From Pararge aegeria (lineage: Eukaryota; Arthropoda; Insecta; Lepidoptera; Nymphalidae), in NCBI RefSeq assembly GCF_905163445.1, contig NC_053199.1:16695501-16759500 (forward strand): a stretch of DNA of 64,000 nt, given 5' to 3'. Shown here piece after piece: positions 21,433-31,925 of this stretch. The position numbers and the translations under genes are program-made. Within the stretch, counting starts at the first letter, position 1; every line of letters starts with the position of its first letter. The notes below the pieces were generated by a model, which had not been told where the DNA came from, ran no database searches, and saw only the letters and a list, made by a program, of their open reading frames with translations.

Positions 21433-22742
21433 ACAGGCGTGTCGTCTTTTAAACGCAAACGGAATCGCGATTTAAAAGTGCCTAGCCCCTCCGCAAACAC
21501 TTCGGGATATTCCTCTTTTAGGCTAAGAGCAATAGAGTCTTCACTACACAAATTATGACATTGAATAACAGATAACTTTAATTCTTTTATCCAAGCTCTG
21601 CCCATGAGAGGAGGGCCCCCATTTGGTACAACGTGCAACTTTAATTTGGCAGATTTGGTACCGCATACCACATCGACTAAAATGTAACCGATCGTCTCTA
21701 TAATATCACCAGTGTAAGACTTTAATATTAAAGTTTTACTTTGAATGGGAAAAATACTAAAGAATTTGTTGTAGTATTGTTGCGATATGGCTGAAATTTT
21801 GCTGCCCGTATCAATTTCAAATTTGTGGCTTGCGTTGTTAATATTCAAAAGAGCATAATAGGGGCCCTCATCTCCACCGCTAATTATATTATAAAAGTGA
21901 CAATCATTCTCGCTTTCGGAACTGGAATTATTAAAATAAATCTGACCTCTATTTTGTTTTACTCTCGCACTCACTTCACTTCTTTTTTGCATTTCACACA
22001 TTGCCTTTAAATGGCCTTTTTGGCCGCACAAATCACATGAATGATATCGATAGCGACACCTCCCCGGATGACCCTTGCCGCAGCGCGCACAGGCCCGACG
22101 GCCCGCCACGCCGTTGCCGCTGCCGCCGCCCGCCACCTGCGAGCCGCGCACGGGGCCCACCCGGTGTAGGCCGTCGTCGTTGAACGCGCCGTCCGAGAGT
22201 GCGCGCGCGCCCGGAGCGACCGTAGCGCATGCCGTGGTCGCATGCCGCTCCGCCGCCTCCAGCGCCAACGCTAACTCCACCGCGCGACGATAATCAATAT
22301 TCTTTTCCGCAAAAAGCCTCGAACGCATCTCCTCGCTGATTAATCCCGAGACAAACTGATCTCTTAGATTAATTTCAAGCTGTGCCCCGAAACTGCACGT
22401 CTTAGCAAGATGTTTTAAATTCTGTAGGTAAACTTTGACGCCTTCGCCTTGCTGTTGCTTTCTCTGCCGGAAAATATGTCTTTCAGCTATCTCGGATTGC
22501 TCGGGTTCCAAATGATCTTTTACTAACTTTACTAACTCGTCGAATGTTTTATCTTCAGGATGCACAGGAGAACACAAATCACACATTAACGCGTAACAAT
22601 CCGCACCAACTAAAGTGACCAACGTGGCCACGTGTAGGTTACGTTCGATGTTGTTTAGCGCGATAAATTGTATAACGCGCCGCACGTACGCGTCCCAATC
22701 TTGTGTACCGACATGAAAACTCTCCACTTTACCGAGTGGCAT
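21387..22742 (-). CDS. Gypsy Gag and protease, running into the N terminus of RT
   Basis: 451 codons from an AUG at 22742. The N-terminal part is a Gag capsid-like region. Two zinc knuckles follow: a shortened CX2CX3HX3C (218-229) and a standard CX2CX4HX4C (236-249). The aspartic protease motif DTG is at 311-313 (FEIDTGSKISAIS). The last part (LKLHVVPNGG, LKDDTPVFVKARAL) belongs to the protease-RT connection, so this ORF would normally continue directly into Pol. It ends early because the palindrome at 21382-21432 shifts the frame. The segment around 22060-22260 is strongly GC-rich and encodes a low-complexity linker. Gag packages the RNA and the protease processes the polyprotein. Confidence 0.9.
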   Translation of the reverse strand: MPLGKVESFHVGTQDWDAYVRRVIQFIALNNIERNLHVATLVTLVGADCYALMCDLCSPVHPEDKTFDELVKLVKDHLEPEQSEIAERHIFRQRKQQQGEGVKVYLQNLKHLAKTCSFGAQLEINLRDQFVSGLISEEMRSRLFAEKNIDYRRAVELALALEAAERHATTACATVAPGARALSDGAFNDDGLHRVGPVRGSQVAGGGSGNGVAGRRACARCGKGHPGRCRYRYHSCDLCGQKGHLKAMCEMQKRSEVSARVKQNRGQIYFNNSSSESENDCHFYNIISGGDEGPYYALLNINNASHKFEIDTGSKISAISQQYYNKFFSIFPIQSKTLILKSYTGDIIETIGYILVDVVCGTKSAKLKLHVVPNGGPPLMGRAWIKELKLSVIQCHNLCSEDSIALSLKEEYPEVFAEGLGTFKSRFRLRLKDDTPVFVKARALLAAAHAP

Positions 22743-22780
22743 TGTTATTTTAACAATTTAACGTGGATTTCCGAATTATT

Positions 22781-22795
22781 AGACACTCGTCGCCA
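22781..22795 (-). promoter_or_regulatory. Primer-binding site of the gypsy element
   Basis: In element orientation tggcgacgagtgtct lies one base downstream of the 5' LTR. Its complement ends in ...cgtcgcca, as expected for the 3' end of a serine tRNA (acceptor stem of the GCT isoacceptor, from memory). A serine tRNA primer fits the Mag lineage. Confidence 0.6.
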
Positions 22796-22796
22796 A

Positions 22797-22911
22797 TGTT
22801 GTGTATTAAAACCACGAGATCCAGATACTGAACTGATTTATTGGTCACTTATACTGACATACCCACATGGTGCAGTCATTACAAAACTACCTACATATTT
22901 CATACACATCA
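22797..22911 (-). repeat. 5' LTR of the gypsy element
   Basis: 115 bp. In element orientation it contains gtataag, then aataaatcagttcag, which combines a polyadenylation signal with an arthropod initiator-like tcagt. A very compact promoter/terminator would suit so short an LTR; this is inference. Confidence 0.92.
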
Positions 22912-22916
22912 CGTAC
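22912..22916. repeat. Target-site duplication of the gypsy element, right
   Basis: cgtac, matching 18396-18400. Confidence 0.9.
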
Positions 22917-25180
22917 ATTACGTATTTACGAATATTATTTACAAAAGTAAATTATTTGCTTACATACATTATTTACTTACGTATATTATTTACTAACGTA
23001 CATTATGTACTAAAGTATATTATTTACTTACATACATTATGTACTTACGTATATTATTTACTAACGTTCATTATGTACTAACGTTTATTATTTATTAACG
23101 TACATTATGTACTCAAGTATATTATTTACATACATACATTATGTACTAACGTATAATATTTACTAACGTACATTATGTATTTACATATATTATTTACAAA
23201 CGTACATTATTTACTAATATACATTATTTACTTACGTATATTATTTACTTACGTACATTATGTACTTACATATATTATTTACAAACGTACATTATTTACT
23301 TATATACATTATTTACTTACGCACATTATTTACTTACATACATGATTTACTTACGTAATTTATTTACTAACATGCATTATTTACTTACATACATTATGTA
23401 CTTACGTATATTATTTACTAACGTACATTATGTTCTTACGTTTATTATTTATTAACGTACATTATGTACTCAAGTATATTATTTACTTACATACATAATG
23501 TACTTACGTATATTATTTATTAACGTACATTATGTACTTACGTATATTATTTACTTACATACATTATGTACTTACGTATATTATTTACTAACGTACATTA
23601 TGTACTTACGTATATTATTTACTTACATACATTATGTACTTACGTATATTATTTACTAACGTACATTATGTACTTACGTTTATTATTTATTAACGTACAT
23701 TATGTACTTACGTATATTATTTACTTACATACATTATGTACTTACGTATATTATTTACTAATGTACATTATGTACCTACGTATATTATTTACTTACATAC
23801 ATTATGTACTTACGTATATCATTTACTAACGTATATTATTTACTTACGTACATTATTTACTTACATACATTATTTACTTACTTTTATTATTTGCTAACGT
23901 ACATTATGTACTCAAGTATATTATTTATTATCGTACATTATGTACTTACGTATATTATTTACTTACATACATTATGTACTTTCGTATATTATTTACTAAC
24001 GTACATTATGTACTTACGTTTATTATTTATTAACGTACATTATGTACTCAAGTATATTATTTACTTACATACATTATGTACTAACGTATAACTTTTACTA
24101 ACATACATTATGTACTTACGTATATTATTTACTTACGTACATTATTTACTTACATACATTATTTACTTACTTTTATTATTTGCTAACGTACATTATGTAC
24201 TCAAGTATATTATTTATTAACGTACATTATGTATTTACGTATATTATTTACTTACATACATTATGTACTTACGTATATTATTTACTAACATACATTATGT
24301 ACTTACGTATATTATTTACTAACGTACATTATGTACTTACGTTTATTATTTATTAACGTACATTATGTACTCAAGTATATTATTTACTTACATACATTAT
24401 GTACTAACGTATAACTTTTACTAACATACATTATGTACTTACGTATATTATTTACTTACGTACATTATTTACTTACATACATTATTTACTTACTTTTATT
24501 ATTTGCTAACGTACATTATGTACTCAAGTATATTATTTATTAACGTACATTATGTATTTACGTATATTATTTACTTACATACATTATGTACTTACGTATA
24601 TTATTTACTAACGTACATTATGTACTTACGTTTATTATTTACTTACACACATTATGTACTAACGTATAATTTTTACTAACGTACATTATGTATTTACGTA
24701 CATGATTTACTTACATACATCATGTACTTACGTATATTATTTACTAACGTACATTATGTACTTACGTTTATTATTTATTAACGTATATTATGTACTCAAG
24801 TATATTATTTACTTACATACATTATGTACTAACGTATAATATTTACTTAAATACATTATGTACTAACGTATAACTTTTACTAACGTACATTATGTACTTA
24901 CGTATATTATTTACTAACGTACAATATGTACTTACATATATTATTTACTTACGTACATTATGTACTCAAGTATATTATTTACCTACATATATTATGTACT
25001 TACGTATATTATTTACTAACGTACATTATATACTTACGTATATTATTTACTTACCTACCTTAATATATCATTTACATTATTATATACCTTATTTATTTTT
25101 TTACATTATTTAATTACATACATGATGTACTTACAGACACTATTTACTTAAGTACATTATTTATATACCTACATTAAATG
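22912..25180 (+). repeat. 17-bp minisatellite array, block 6
   Basis: Same 17-bp unit. 22917-23396 continues the higher-order copy cut by the gypsy element. A stretch of roughly 300 bp then recurs (the run containing gtataacttttactaac at about 24084, 24410 and 24870). The last ~100 bp (25085-25180) are degenerate and share gatgtacttacagacact and 'atacctacatta' with the left edge near 3620-3690. Confidence 0.93.
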
Positions 25181-25284
25181 TTAAATAAAAGACTTTTTTT
25201 AATAGTTATATAATCTTTTTTATAGAATCAAATATAATCCAATGGGTATAATACAAATTAACTCGATTTTGTTACATCTACTCA

Positions 25285-25700
25285 AATAAGGATATACTAG
25301 CTTCTGCCCGCGACTTCGTCTGTGTGGACTTCAATTCTAAAAGGTCTAAAGTTCGCTTGTTAACAATTTTTAATGTTACCATGGGAACTATTTGAGAGAT
25401 CGGTATAGAAAGTAGGTACATGTCTTTGTCCATAGTGACATGCATACTAAATTTTAATGATGTCTGCCCGTGGCTTAGCTCGTAATTAATATTTAATTTT
25501 CCATCGGGAACTACTCAACGAAACGGGGTAAAAAGTAGATTTTGTTCTTTTCCATGTCAAAGGCTACATGCATGCCAAATTTCATCCAATTCCGTTCTGC
25601 CGTTTTTGCGTGATTACAAATAGACAGAGTAAAGAGTAACATCCTTTATAATATTGAGTAACAAACATACACACTTTCACATTTATAATATTAGTAGCAT
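25285..25700 (-). repeat. 'cgcgacttcgtctg' lepidopteran repeat, two fragments
   Basis: Runs from ttctgcccgcgacttcgtct through gggaactatttgagagatc to acactttcacatttataata and 'ttagtag'. The same pair of end motifs recurs at 34115, 49215 and 54370. Non-coding. It resembles the abundant Lep1-type Helitron-like repeats of Lepidoptera; the classification is from memory. Confidence 0.55.
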
Positions 25701-25758
25701 TACGAGCAATTTACTGTTAAAATTTTTAAAAATAATTAAATGTCGACTAACTGGTTAT

Positions 25759-25992
25759 TTATTTGAACTTAAATTTAATCGCTTTAAAAAAGGTAGAGAG
25801 TTCGAGAAAGCAATTGTCCGGGTTAAATTCGTTAGGCACAAATGAAACAACTTTCTTGCAGCCAACTCGAAAACATTGTAAAGTAACTGAATGAGCTCTA
25901 TCGAAGCATTGAATCGGTAATTCGTTTAGATTTGTACGGAACGCGAAACCCAATTCCATTGGGGACTGGACATTTATACATTTTCCGGACAT
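25759..25992 (-). CDS. Hypothetical 77-residue ORF
   Basis: Starts with a true AUG (MSGKCINVQSPMELGF) and contains five cysteines; no domain is recognised. It is hydrophilic and ends in a lysine/phenylalanine-rich tail. It lies between two repeat fragments and has no visible promoter, splice or polyadenylation context. It may be chance or the remains of an element. Confidence 0.12.
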   Translation of the reverse strand: MSGKCINVQSPMELGFAFRTNLNELPIQCFDRAHSVTLQCFRVGCKKVVSFVPNEFNPDNCFLELSTFFKAIKFKFK

Positions 25993-26104
25993 TTTAAATT
26001 ATGTAATGTATTGCATTACATTTTAAACTAATAAGGATGTGTTTTCGTATCACGAGGTCTTTCTTTGCTATGATTGTCGTGTAGGTTATCATTTAGATAA
26101 TAAT

Positions 26105-27095
26105 ATCGCACTAATATTATAAATGTGAAATTGTGGATGTTGGTTATTCAATCACGAAAAAATGGCTGAACGGATTTTGATGAAAGGACATTGCCCGTGG
26201 ACAGGGCCCAGGATTTGGCTGCATGTCACATGTATATTTATTTATGGGTATTTGTTTTTTATGAACATTTCTTTTACCCTACCATTAAAAAACTCAATAA
26301 ATAATTGCTTAATTGACTAAATTATTTTTCACAACCGACAACCTACAAAATAGAACCTAAATGTTGCCAGATATCGGATTGTATTTCAATCAATTATTTA
26401 TTAGAAATCGATTTAAAAATTACGATAATAACTAATTAAAATGTTTACCTACATTTATTCAAACTTCAAAATTATAATAAGATATCAAACTACTTGGTTG
26501 AACGAATAACGTGAAATCGAAAATTGCTTGAATAATTACGTCCTAAACTAACCTTTTTCTAATCAAAGCTACAATGATTAAAATATTATTTTTCCCTAAA
26601 AACTAATGCAATAAGGAATACAAATTACAATATTGTTTAATAATAAAAACGACTTCAAAAATCGAGTGTCAAAATAGTTGTAACTTGCAACACAATATAT
26701 AACTAGCTGATCCGTGCAACGTCGTCTGCACCAAATCGGTTATTACCGGAAAACACGAATAAAATGACATTTTCTAAAAATGAATCCTAGCTAGATCGAT
26801 TTATCGCCCCCGAAACCCTCTGTATACTAAATTTCATGACAATCGTTGGAGCCGATTCCGAGATTCCAATTATGTATATATATATATGTATATTCTATTA
26901 ATATTATTAATTCTTGTATATATATACAAGAATTGCTCGTTTAAAGATATAAGATTTTATGAAAAGGTAATTTACTTTCTATATCGATCTCTCAAATAGT
27001 TCCGTAGTAAGATTAACAATTGTTAACGAGCGAAGCTTTAGACCCAATTCTGAAATCTGTGCAGACGAAGTCGCGGGCAGAAGCTATTTATATTA
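26105..27095. repeat. Cluster of degenerate 'cgcgacttcgtctg' repeat fragments
   Basis: 26105-26235 has aatattataaatgtgaaatt and ggctgaacggattttgatga. 26740-26890 has aaatttcatgacaatcgttg. 26960-27090 runs ctatatcgatctctcaaata to gacgaagtcgcgggcagaag. In between (26240-26700) I see only AT-rich sequence and no gene. A 26-bp perfect palindrome lies at 26909-26934. Confidence 0.45.
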
Positions 27096-27214
27096 TTAAG
27101 GTTTGTTTGTCTATTTATTTGTTTATTTGTATCCGATAAACTTTAAAGTTCTAAACCGATTTAACCAATTTTTATAAATTTAAACATTATTATAAAGGTA
27201 TTTAAAGGCATTAT

Positions 27215-27883
27215 ACGAAGCGGTGACAGCGCATCAGGTACGAGCCCGAGTTTACTTTCGGGGGGCCGAGTTCGAATACCCAGTACGCACCTCTTTCTAA
27301 ATTATGTGTGTTTTAAGTAATTAAAAATATTACTTGCTTCGACGGTGATGAAAACCTGCATGCCTGAGAACTACATAATGAGCTTAGGGTAAGGAGAGAG
27401 CTTACACTCGTAACGTATGTTTTTAGAGTACTGAGGGGACAAATATGTAATGCTGATGTGGTAAGCCTGCGTGCGCCGGACCGGTATGTTTGGCGGAGGC
27501 ACCGGCCATCGCAGCTGGCGGTGCCGAACGGGCGCACCAAGCTACTGAAGGAGGCGCCACTGACGCGCGCACTCCGTACCCTCAATGTGATAGCCGAGAA
27601 GACGGATTTATTTTGTTGCACTCTGAGTGAACTCACAAATATAGCGATTTGGATTTTATCATATACACTATAGTTATATATATTATTAAAATTTAAATAA
27701 CATGCTGCATTTTCGTATTAGGATAACTTTTTCCTGTAATGACAAAAATGTAAGATGGGAATAAATAAATAAATAAATAATGTGCTCAAAGGAATGTGGA
27801 GTCCACCAATCCGCACTGGGTCACGGCGACTACGGCCTTTATCCCTTCTCATTGTGGAAGTAAACCCGTCGCCTGTTTTAATC
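27215..27883 (+). mobile_element. SINE, family B, split by a nested retrotransposon
   Basis: The left part (27215-27380) has the tRNA-like B box gagttcgaatacc and the conserved tgtgttttaagtaattaaaa and tgcatgcctgaga. The right part (27777-27883) resumes with gtgctcaaaggaatgtgg, ccaccaatccgcactggg and cttctcattgtgg. Copies at 42512 and 48692 show these parts joined. The split site carries ataatg on both sides. Confidence 0.8.
27381..27776 (+). pseudogene. 3' end of a non-LTR retrotransposon nested in a SINE
   Basis: Encodes a short C-terminal peptide of a retrotransposon ORF, including LAVPNGRTKLLKEAPLTRAL and FCCTLSELTNIAI, ending at 27673. A short 3' UTR and an (aaat)n tail follow (27762-27780). 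Flanked by ataatg. 5'-truncated, as is usual for target-primed insertion. The clade is uncertain. Confidence 0.65.
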
Positions 27884-27939
27884 AGAAATAATGGTTATAG
27901 TAAATGCAGCTAGAAGAAAAAGGTGTACGATCGGTTTTA

Positions 27940-28140
27940 TTCCCGAGGCTGTAGTAGCTTATTGTCACAGAGCTCGTCCAGGGAAGTACAACCCCCACGG
28001 TTATTTCTGCCGCTAAGCAGCATTGTTGCAATGCTGTGTTTCAGTCTTAAGGGCCTGTTCGCCTGTGTAATTGCATCTCCATGAGGCATAACACCTGCAG
28101 CACGGCTAGCATGGGCAGGAGACAATTATATCCCCCGGGA
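27940..28140 (-). repeat. Interspersed repeat with 'gggaagtac' and 'gctagcatgggcaggaga' modules
   Basis: agctcgtccagggaagtaca, ctgccgctaagcagcattgt and gcacggctagcatgggcagg are phrases of lepidopteran interspersed repeats. The first part recurs at 31250-31480. The second recurs inverted at 40755-40785 and, degenerate, at 28310-28335. No coding capacity. Confidence 0.5.
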
Positions 28141-28458
28141 AAAGGATAAAAACGTACCTTCTCCCACAGCTTTATCAACTCCCAGAGCACTGGCGCACAA
28201 GTGGAATGTATATATGTATATTGAAAAAAACTTCTATCTTTCCGTGTTCCAGTGATTTGGCAAGTAGACACGTTAATTATATCCATTGTCAGGGGGATAT
28301 CATTTTTATCTCCCGCCCGTGCTAGCCCTGCTGGACGTGTTACTTGTATACCCTGCTGAATATACTGTAGGTCTGTTTATAGATAATGGTTTGTCACTTA
28401 CCATCAGGTAGGCTATCTGCTTGGTTCGTTTACTATTATTAAAAAAAGATTGTCTGCA

Positions 28459-28640
28459 ATAATAATAATAATAATAATTATCTTTATTGAAAGGTATAAA
28501 CCCTGTAACATATAAGAAGTTACCCTGTTATAACAATACAAGAAGTGAAAAGAATAACTATGTTTTTTTATTATCTTTAATATTTATAATGTTTTTTTAA
28601 TTAAAAAATTAGCACAATAAACCGCTAACTACAAACACTA
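28459..28640 (-). repeat. Non-LTR 3' end with (att)n tail
   Basis: The (aat)n run at 28459-28480 followed by tatctttattgaaaggtata looks like a polyadenylation region plus microsatellite tail read on the minus strand. No coding remnant is visible. Confidence 0.4.
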
Positions 28641-30365
28641 AACTCAAATTGTCAGCCTAATAATTATTAAAATAATTATTATTATCTACGTACCAATAAT
28701 AATAAAAAAGACAATTATTAGGTAGGAACTGAATATATGAGTGTATCTCACTCTCTCGGGTTCACTCGGTGGTGCCGAGTTTACCCGATCGAGCCTTTCA
28801 CCTCAGAGCGTGACGGTTCAGCATACTTACTACCCACGGAAAAATCTTTGTGCGGTGCGCCAAAAGAAGTTTTTCCCTTCAAAAAATGACCGTTGATACA
28901 GTAATACTGATTTTTAGCAGTTTTCCTACAAAAGAGTCCTCAAAACAATAAGCCGATTAATAAGCTCTTAAAATAAGACAAAAATAAGTTATCAGTTATC
29001 CACAGAATTCAGAACGTACAGAAACCGTGTACACGGCTGATATTGAAGCATCAAAAACCACTCTACTTTAGATTAGTGACTCAACATAATTATTTAATAG
29101 ACAGTAATTATTTTACCTCTAATGCTATAAGCTTTCACCATAAAATGGGAAAATGAGAAAAAAAATTGTGTCCTAGCCACATTCCGCGGGCGTGATACGT
29201 GCGCGGGTGTTTTCACCATTTTAGGACACAATGCACTGCATACAATGAAAGCTGAATGACAATTCTGTATGTTCTTAGCTCAATGTTTCAATCGTCGGTT
29301 TAAGACATAAAACCTCTGTCAGTATATTATTCCTATAAATTGGTTTAGGCGTCAGGTTGGGGAAACCAGGTCGGGCTTCAGCATGATTAGATCTGTCAAT
29401 CCATAGAAGTAACAAAACAAAAACGGCCAATAAAATAAAATAGATTGGACGTAACTGCCCGTGTTTTATTTTTTTCACTTCCACTTTCTTTACTGGGGCA
29501 CGGCATGGACGGGGCGAAGGTTTAAGCTGGTCGCATATAAAAATATGAGACGCGCGATTTGCACACGTGTTAACAGAGTGTCATATTGTGTAAGACCTAA
29601 ACAGGCTCTTAGGTATGTATTATGGTTCCACACGTGAGTTTGCAAATAAAAATATATGTTATAAAAGGCTATAGCTTACAGACTCATGTTACAGCGGTCT
29701 ATATACTCTTTGCAGCATTTACCTGAAAAACTAGATAATCACGCCAATTTTAATGTGTGTATGTTTGTGTTTAATTCTCTAGACAAAGTTCAAGGTCTTA
29801 AACAAGGACAGGGAGTTGGTATTATTTTAATAATAATAACAATGCATATTTAATTTCAATGTTAATTTTACAACAAAACAATTTAAGGTTTACGAAGCTG
29901 ATCGCATGTAATTAATGTCTTTTGAGGTTTCTCATACTTCAGCTCTATAGATAGATCTTCATTAGAGGTATATTAAAATTCGCCTAGCACACCTGCTGAT
30001 TATGCCTTTTCAAATGAAAAAAAAACGTTTAAAATCGCTTTATTTTCGACTGAAATTTATGGAAAAAAGTCTCTAAAACAAGAATACAAATATATGTGGA
30101 TTTGAGAGCAAAGATAAATTGCTTTTGACGCGAGCGGCGCGCGCAGTAAAGTGCGATTAGCCCTAAGCAAAATTGTCAAGAATAATTGCGTTCAATCTAG
30201 GGACTGCAATAAACAAGGCCGTAAAACGGCGACCTTGGCGCCGCAAACAGGACGTCCGAACTGAAAACAATGTATGAACCTCAGTATGTGCGCTGAAATT
30301 TATTTTTATTTGCCTTTTTACTGTGTTTACATATTTTGATTTACGAGTTGTAATTTTTTATTTTT
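28641..30365. other. Mostly unassigned sequence
   Basis: Apart from one candidate exon at 29275-29546, I see no gene, SINE head or inverted-repeat element. This is among the least repeat-like stretches of the window. Confidence 0.35.
29275..29546 (-). other. Possible exon: single-pass membrane segment
   Basis: The minus-strand frame is open from about 29570 to a stop at 29275. It reads a proline- and lysine-rich stretch (LKPSPRPCRAPVKKVEVKK), then a hydrophobic segment (YFILLAVFVLLLLWI), then RSNHAEARPGFPN. There is no in-frame AUG, so it cannot be a complete gene. A pyrimidine-rich run ending in ag near 29535 could be a splice acceptor. Positive-inside charge would suit a type II membrane protein. 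It could equally be chance. Confidence 0.2.
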
Positions 30366-30371
30366 TTTATT

Positions 30372-30700
30372 TTTATAGACGAGCGCTTGACTGCAATCAC
30401 ACCTGATGGTAAGTGATGATGCTGCCTAAGGTGGAGCGCGCTTGCCTAGAAGATGCCTATTCACTCTTGAGTTGATAAAACTCAAATTGTAAGTACTGGG
30501 GAAAATGTACGCTGTATGTAAGCTGGAAGGCCATTCCAGATCCTTGCGGTGCGAATCAAAACGAGGATGCAAAGCGCTTCAAAATGTAGCTGATCTTCGA
30601 ACTGTGTGCATTTCCAGTGATGATTGATGTTCAATGGATCATGAAATGTTATTAAAGCTCAGAATAACTCAGCCAGCGATGGAGTAGAATTAGACCAACT
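30372..30700 (+). repeat. Interspersed repeat, family F
   Basis: Begins cttgactgcaatcacacctg, atggtaagtgatgatgctgc, matching 63785-63835. The later part (ggccattccagatccttgcg) is another commonly repeated lepidopteran phrase. Non-coding. Confidence 0.5.
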
Positions 30701-31249
30701 CTTCAATTCAAAATAGCAACAGAGCTGACGTAGCTCAACAAGATATAAGGCTATACAATTTAAGTTGCAGGGTACATAAGCTCATCAAAAGTTGGAATCC
30801 CAAGGTACCGAATTAGCGTCTATTGGTTGAAACATCACATACAATTTACTAATGAATGAAAAATTTGTGAGTTAACGAGGCCAGGTTCATAATCAGCCAT
30901 GGTGTTAATGTAATTAAACTTTACGTTACGGGTTGACGTTGTATTTACTCCACCAGCTCTTCGCGTTTGGAACTATCTAGGTCTGAAACGCGCCCGCACG
31001 AAGAGCTGATAAATGTATCAACAATGTATCAACTTTCATATATCTGTGGAAGTGAATTTTTTTATTTCACAATGACTACAGTGTTACAGTTTCATAGCTC
31101 TGGTATATTGTTTATATTACTATATTAGAGAAACGCTTGGCCTGCCCTATTATTGGTAACTAATAATTTCAAGACTGTGTCTGACCCGTGCTTACGGTTC
31201 AAATTCTCTAAGGTGAACTTTATCATAAATATATTTAAGGAGTAGTAGA
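30701..31249. other. No gene seen
   Basis: AT-rich sequence without ORFs of interest or recognisable element ends. Confidence 0.35.
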
Positions 31250-31480
31250 GCTTGTCTGGGAAAGTACATCCGCCTACTAGTACTGTATTTCTGAAAGCGG
31301 TGTTTCGGTCAGTGGGAGTTGATTGCCGGTGTAATAAGGCACAGGAAACCTAACACCTACGCATCAGGTTGAAGGACAAAGGGGCGGCAGTTTGTAGAAC
31401 GTGTTCCTTACCTATAAACAGAGAAATTTTTCGTAAGTAATTTACGAAATATTGCTATGTTTATAGGCGATGGTATTCCG
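31250..31480 (+). repeat. Interspersed repeat related to 27940-28100
   Basis: gcttgtctgggaaagtacat, gccggtgtaataaggcacag and aacctaacacctacgc correspond in order to phrases near 27970-28095 in the opposite sense. Non-coding. Confidence 0.45.
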
Positions 31481-31487
31481 CTAATCA

Positions 31488-31620
31488 AAGGTTGTCTGGA
31501 GGAGATCGCTTCAAGCGATAAGGCCGCCTTTGCGCATATATATTTATTTACCTTTTGTTTTGTTCAATTTGATTTTTTTTTCTGCATGTGCAATAAAGAC
31601 TTTCTATCTGTCAATCAATC
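31488..31620 (+). repeat. Non-LTR 3' UTR-type repeat
   Basis: gagatcgcttcaagcgataa, ggccgcctttgcgcat, then gtgcaataaagactttctat and a (tcaa/tcta) tail. An inverted relative is at 63405-63500. The hairpin-forming cgcttcaagcg and the terminal aataaag suggest a retrotransposon 3' end. Confidence 0.5.
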
Positions 31621-31663
31621 TATCTAATCAGGTTGGCCATCTACTTTAACCATCAATTATTAA

Positions 31664-31925
31664 ATAAGTATTTAGTTACTTTGCGGAATTCCACGTTAAT
31701 TTATGAAATTAAGCTTAATTTGCTTTACTCCGCGAAAAGCAGGAGAATTTGTATGGTGTAATTGATAACTTCTTACGCATCACCAAACAGATCTTCGGCA
31801 ATGTACCCTCTCTACTCGTTTCGCTCTGAAGCATACTCAGGAGATGTTAACTTTACGATGATACAGAGATTTGTTTATAGTAGTAGCTGTTAACACAATT
31901 ATAATAAACAAATCTCTATGGTTGG
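31664..31925 (+). mobile_element. Non-autonomous inverted-repeat element, family M
   Basis: ttactttgcggaattccacg, gaaattaagcttaatttgct, ctccgcgaaaagcaggagaa, cagatcttcggcaatgtacc and 'tttcgctctgaagc' recur in order at 54950 and 62010. The terminal ttactttgcgga... motif appears inverted at 62230-62270, so the family has long terminal inverted repeats. A 14-bp hairpin (31865-31878 with 31904-31917) sits at the right end. Confidence 0.55.

Larger units (their letters stand above)
18401..22911 (-). mobile_element. Mag-type Ty3/gypsy LTR retrotransposon, 4511 bp, frame-broken
   Basis: Two 115-bp LTRs that I read as identical (18401-18515 and 22797-22911), a 5-bp duplication, a primer-binding site, a polypurine tract, and Gag-protease, RT-RNase H and integrase coding in gypsy order. 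Short LTRs, a tRNA-Ser-like primer site, paired CCHC knuckles and no env point to the Mag lineage first known from Bombyx mori; the lineage call is inference. The pol frame is broken near 21382-21432 by a fold-back palindrome, so this copy is probably non-autonomous despite its recent insertion. Confidence 0.93.

Noticed and set aside
3882..25113. Dozens of plus-strand frames encoding tyrosine/leucine/threonine-rich repeats in the satellite
   Set aside because: They are the periodic translation of a 17-bp unit (51 bp = 17 residues). Their ends are set by random stop-generating variants, and overlapping frames show the same pattern.
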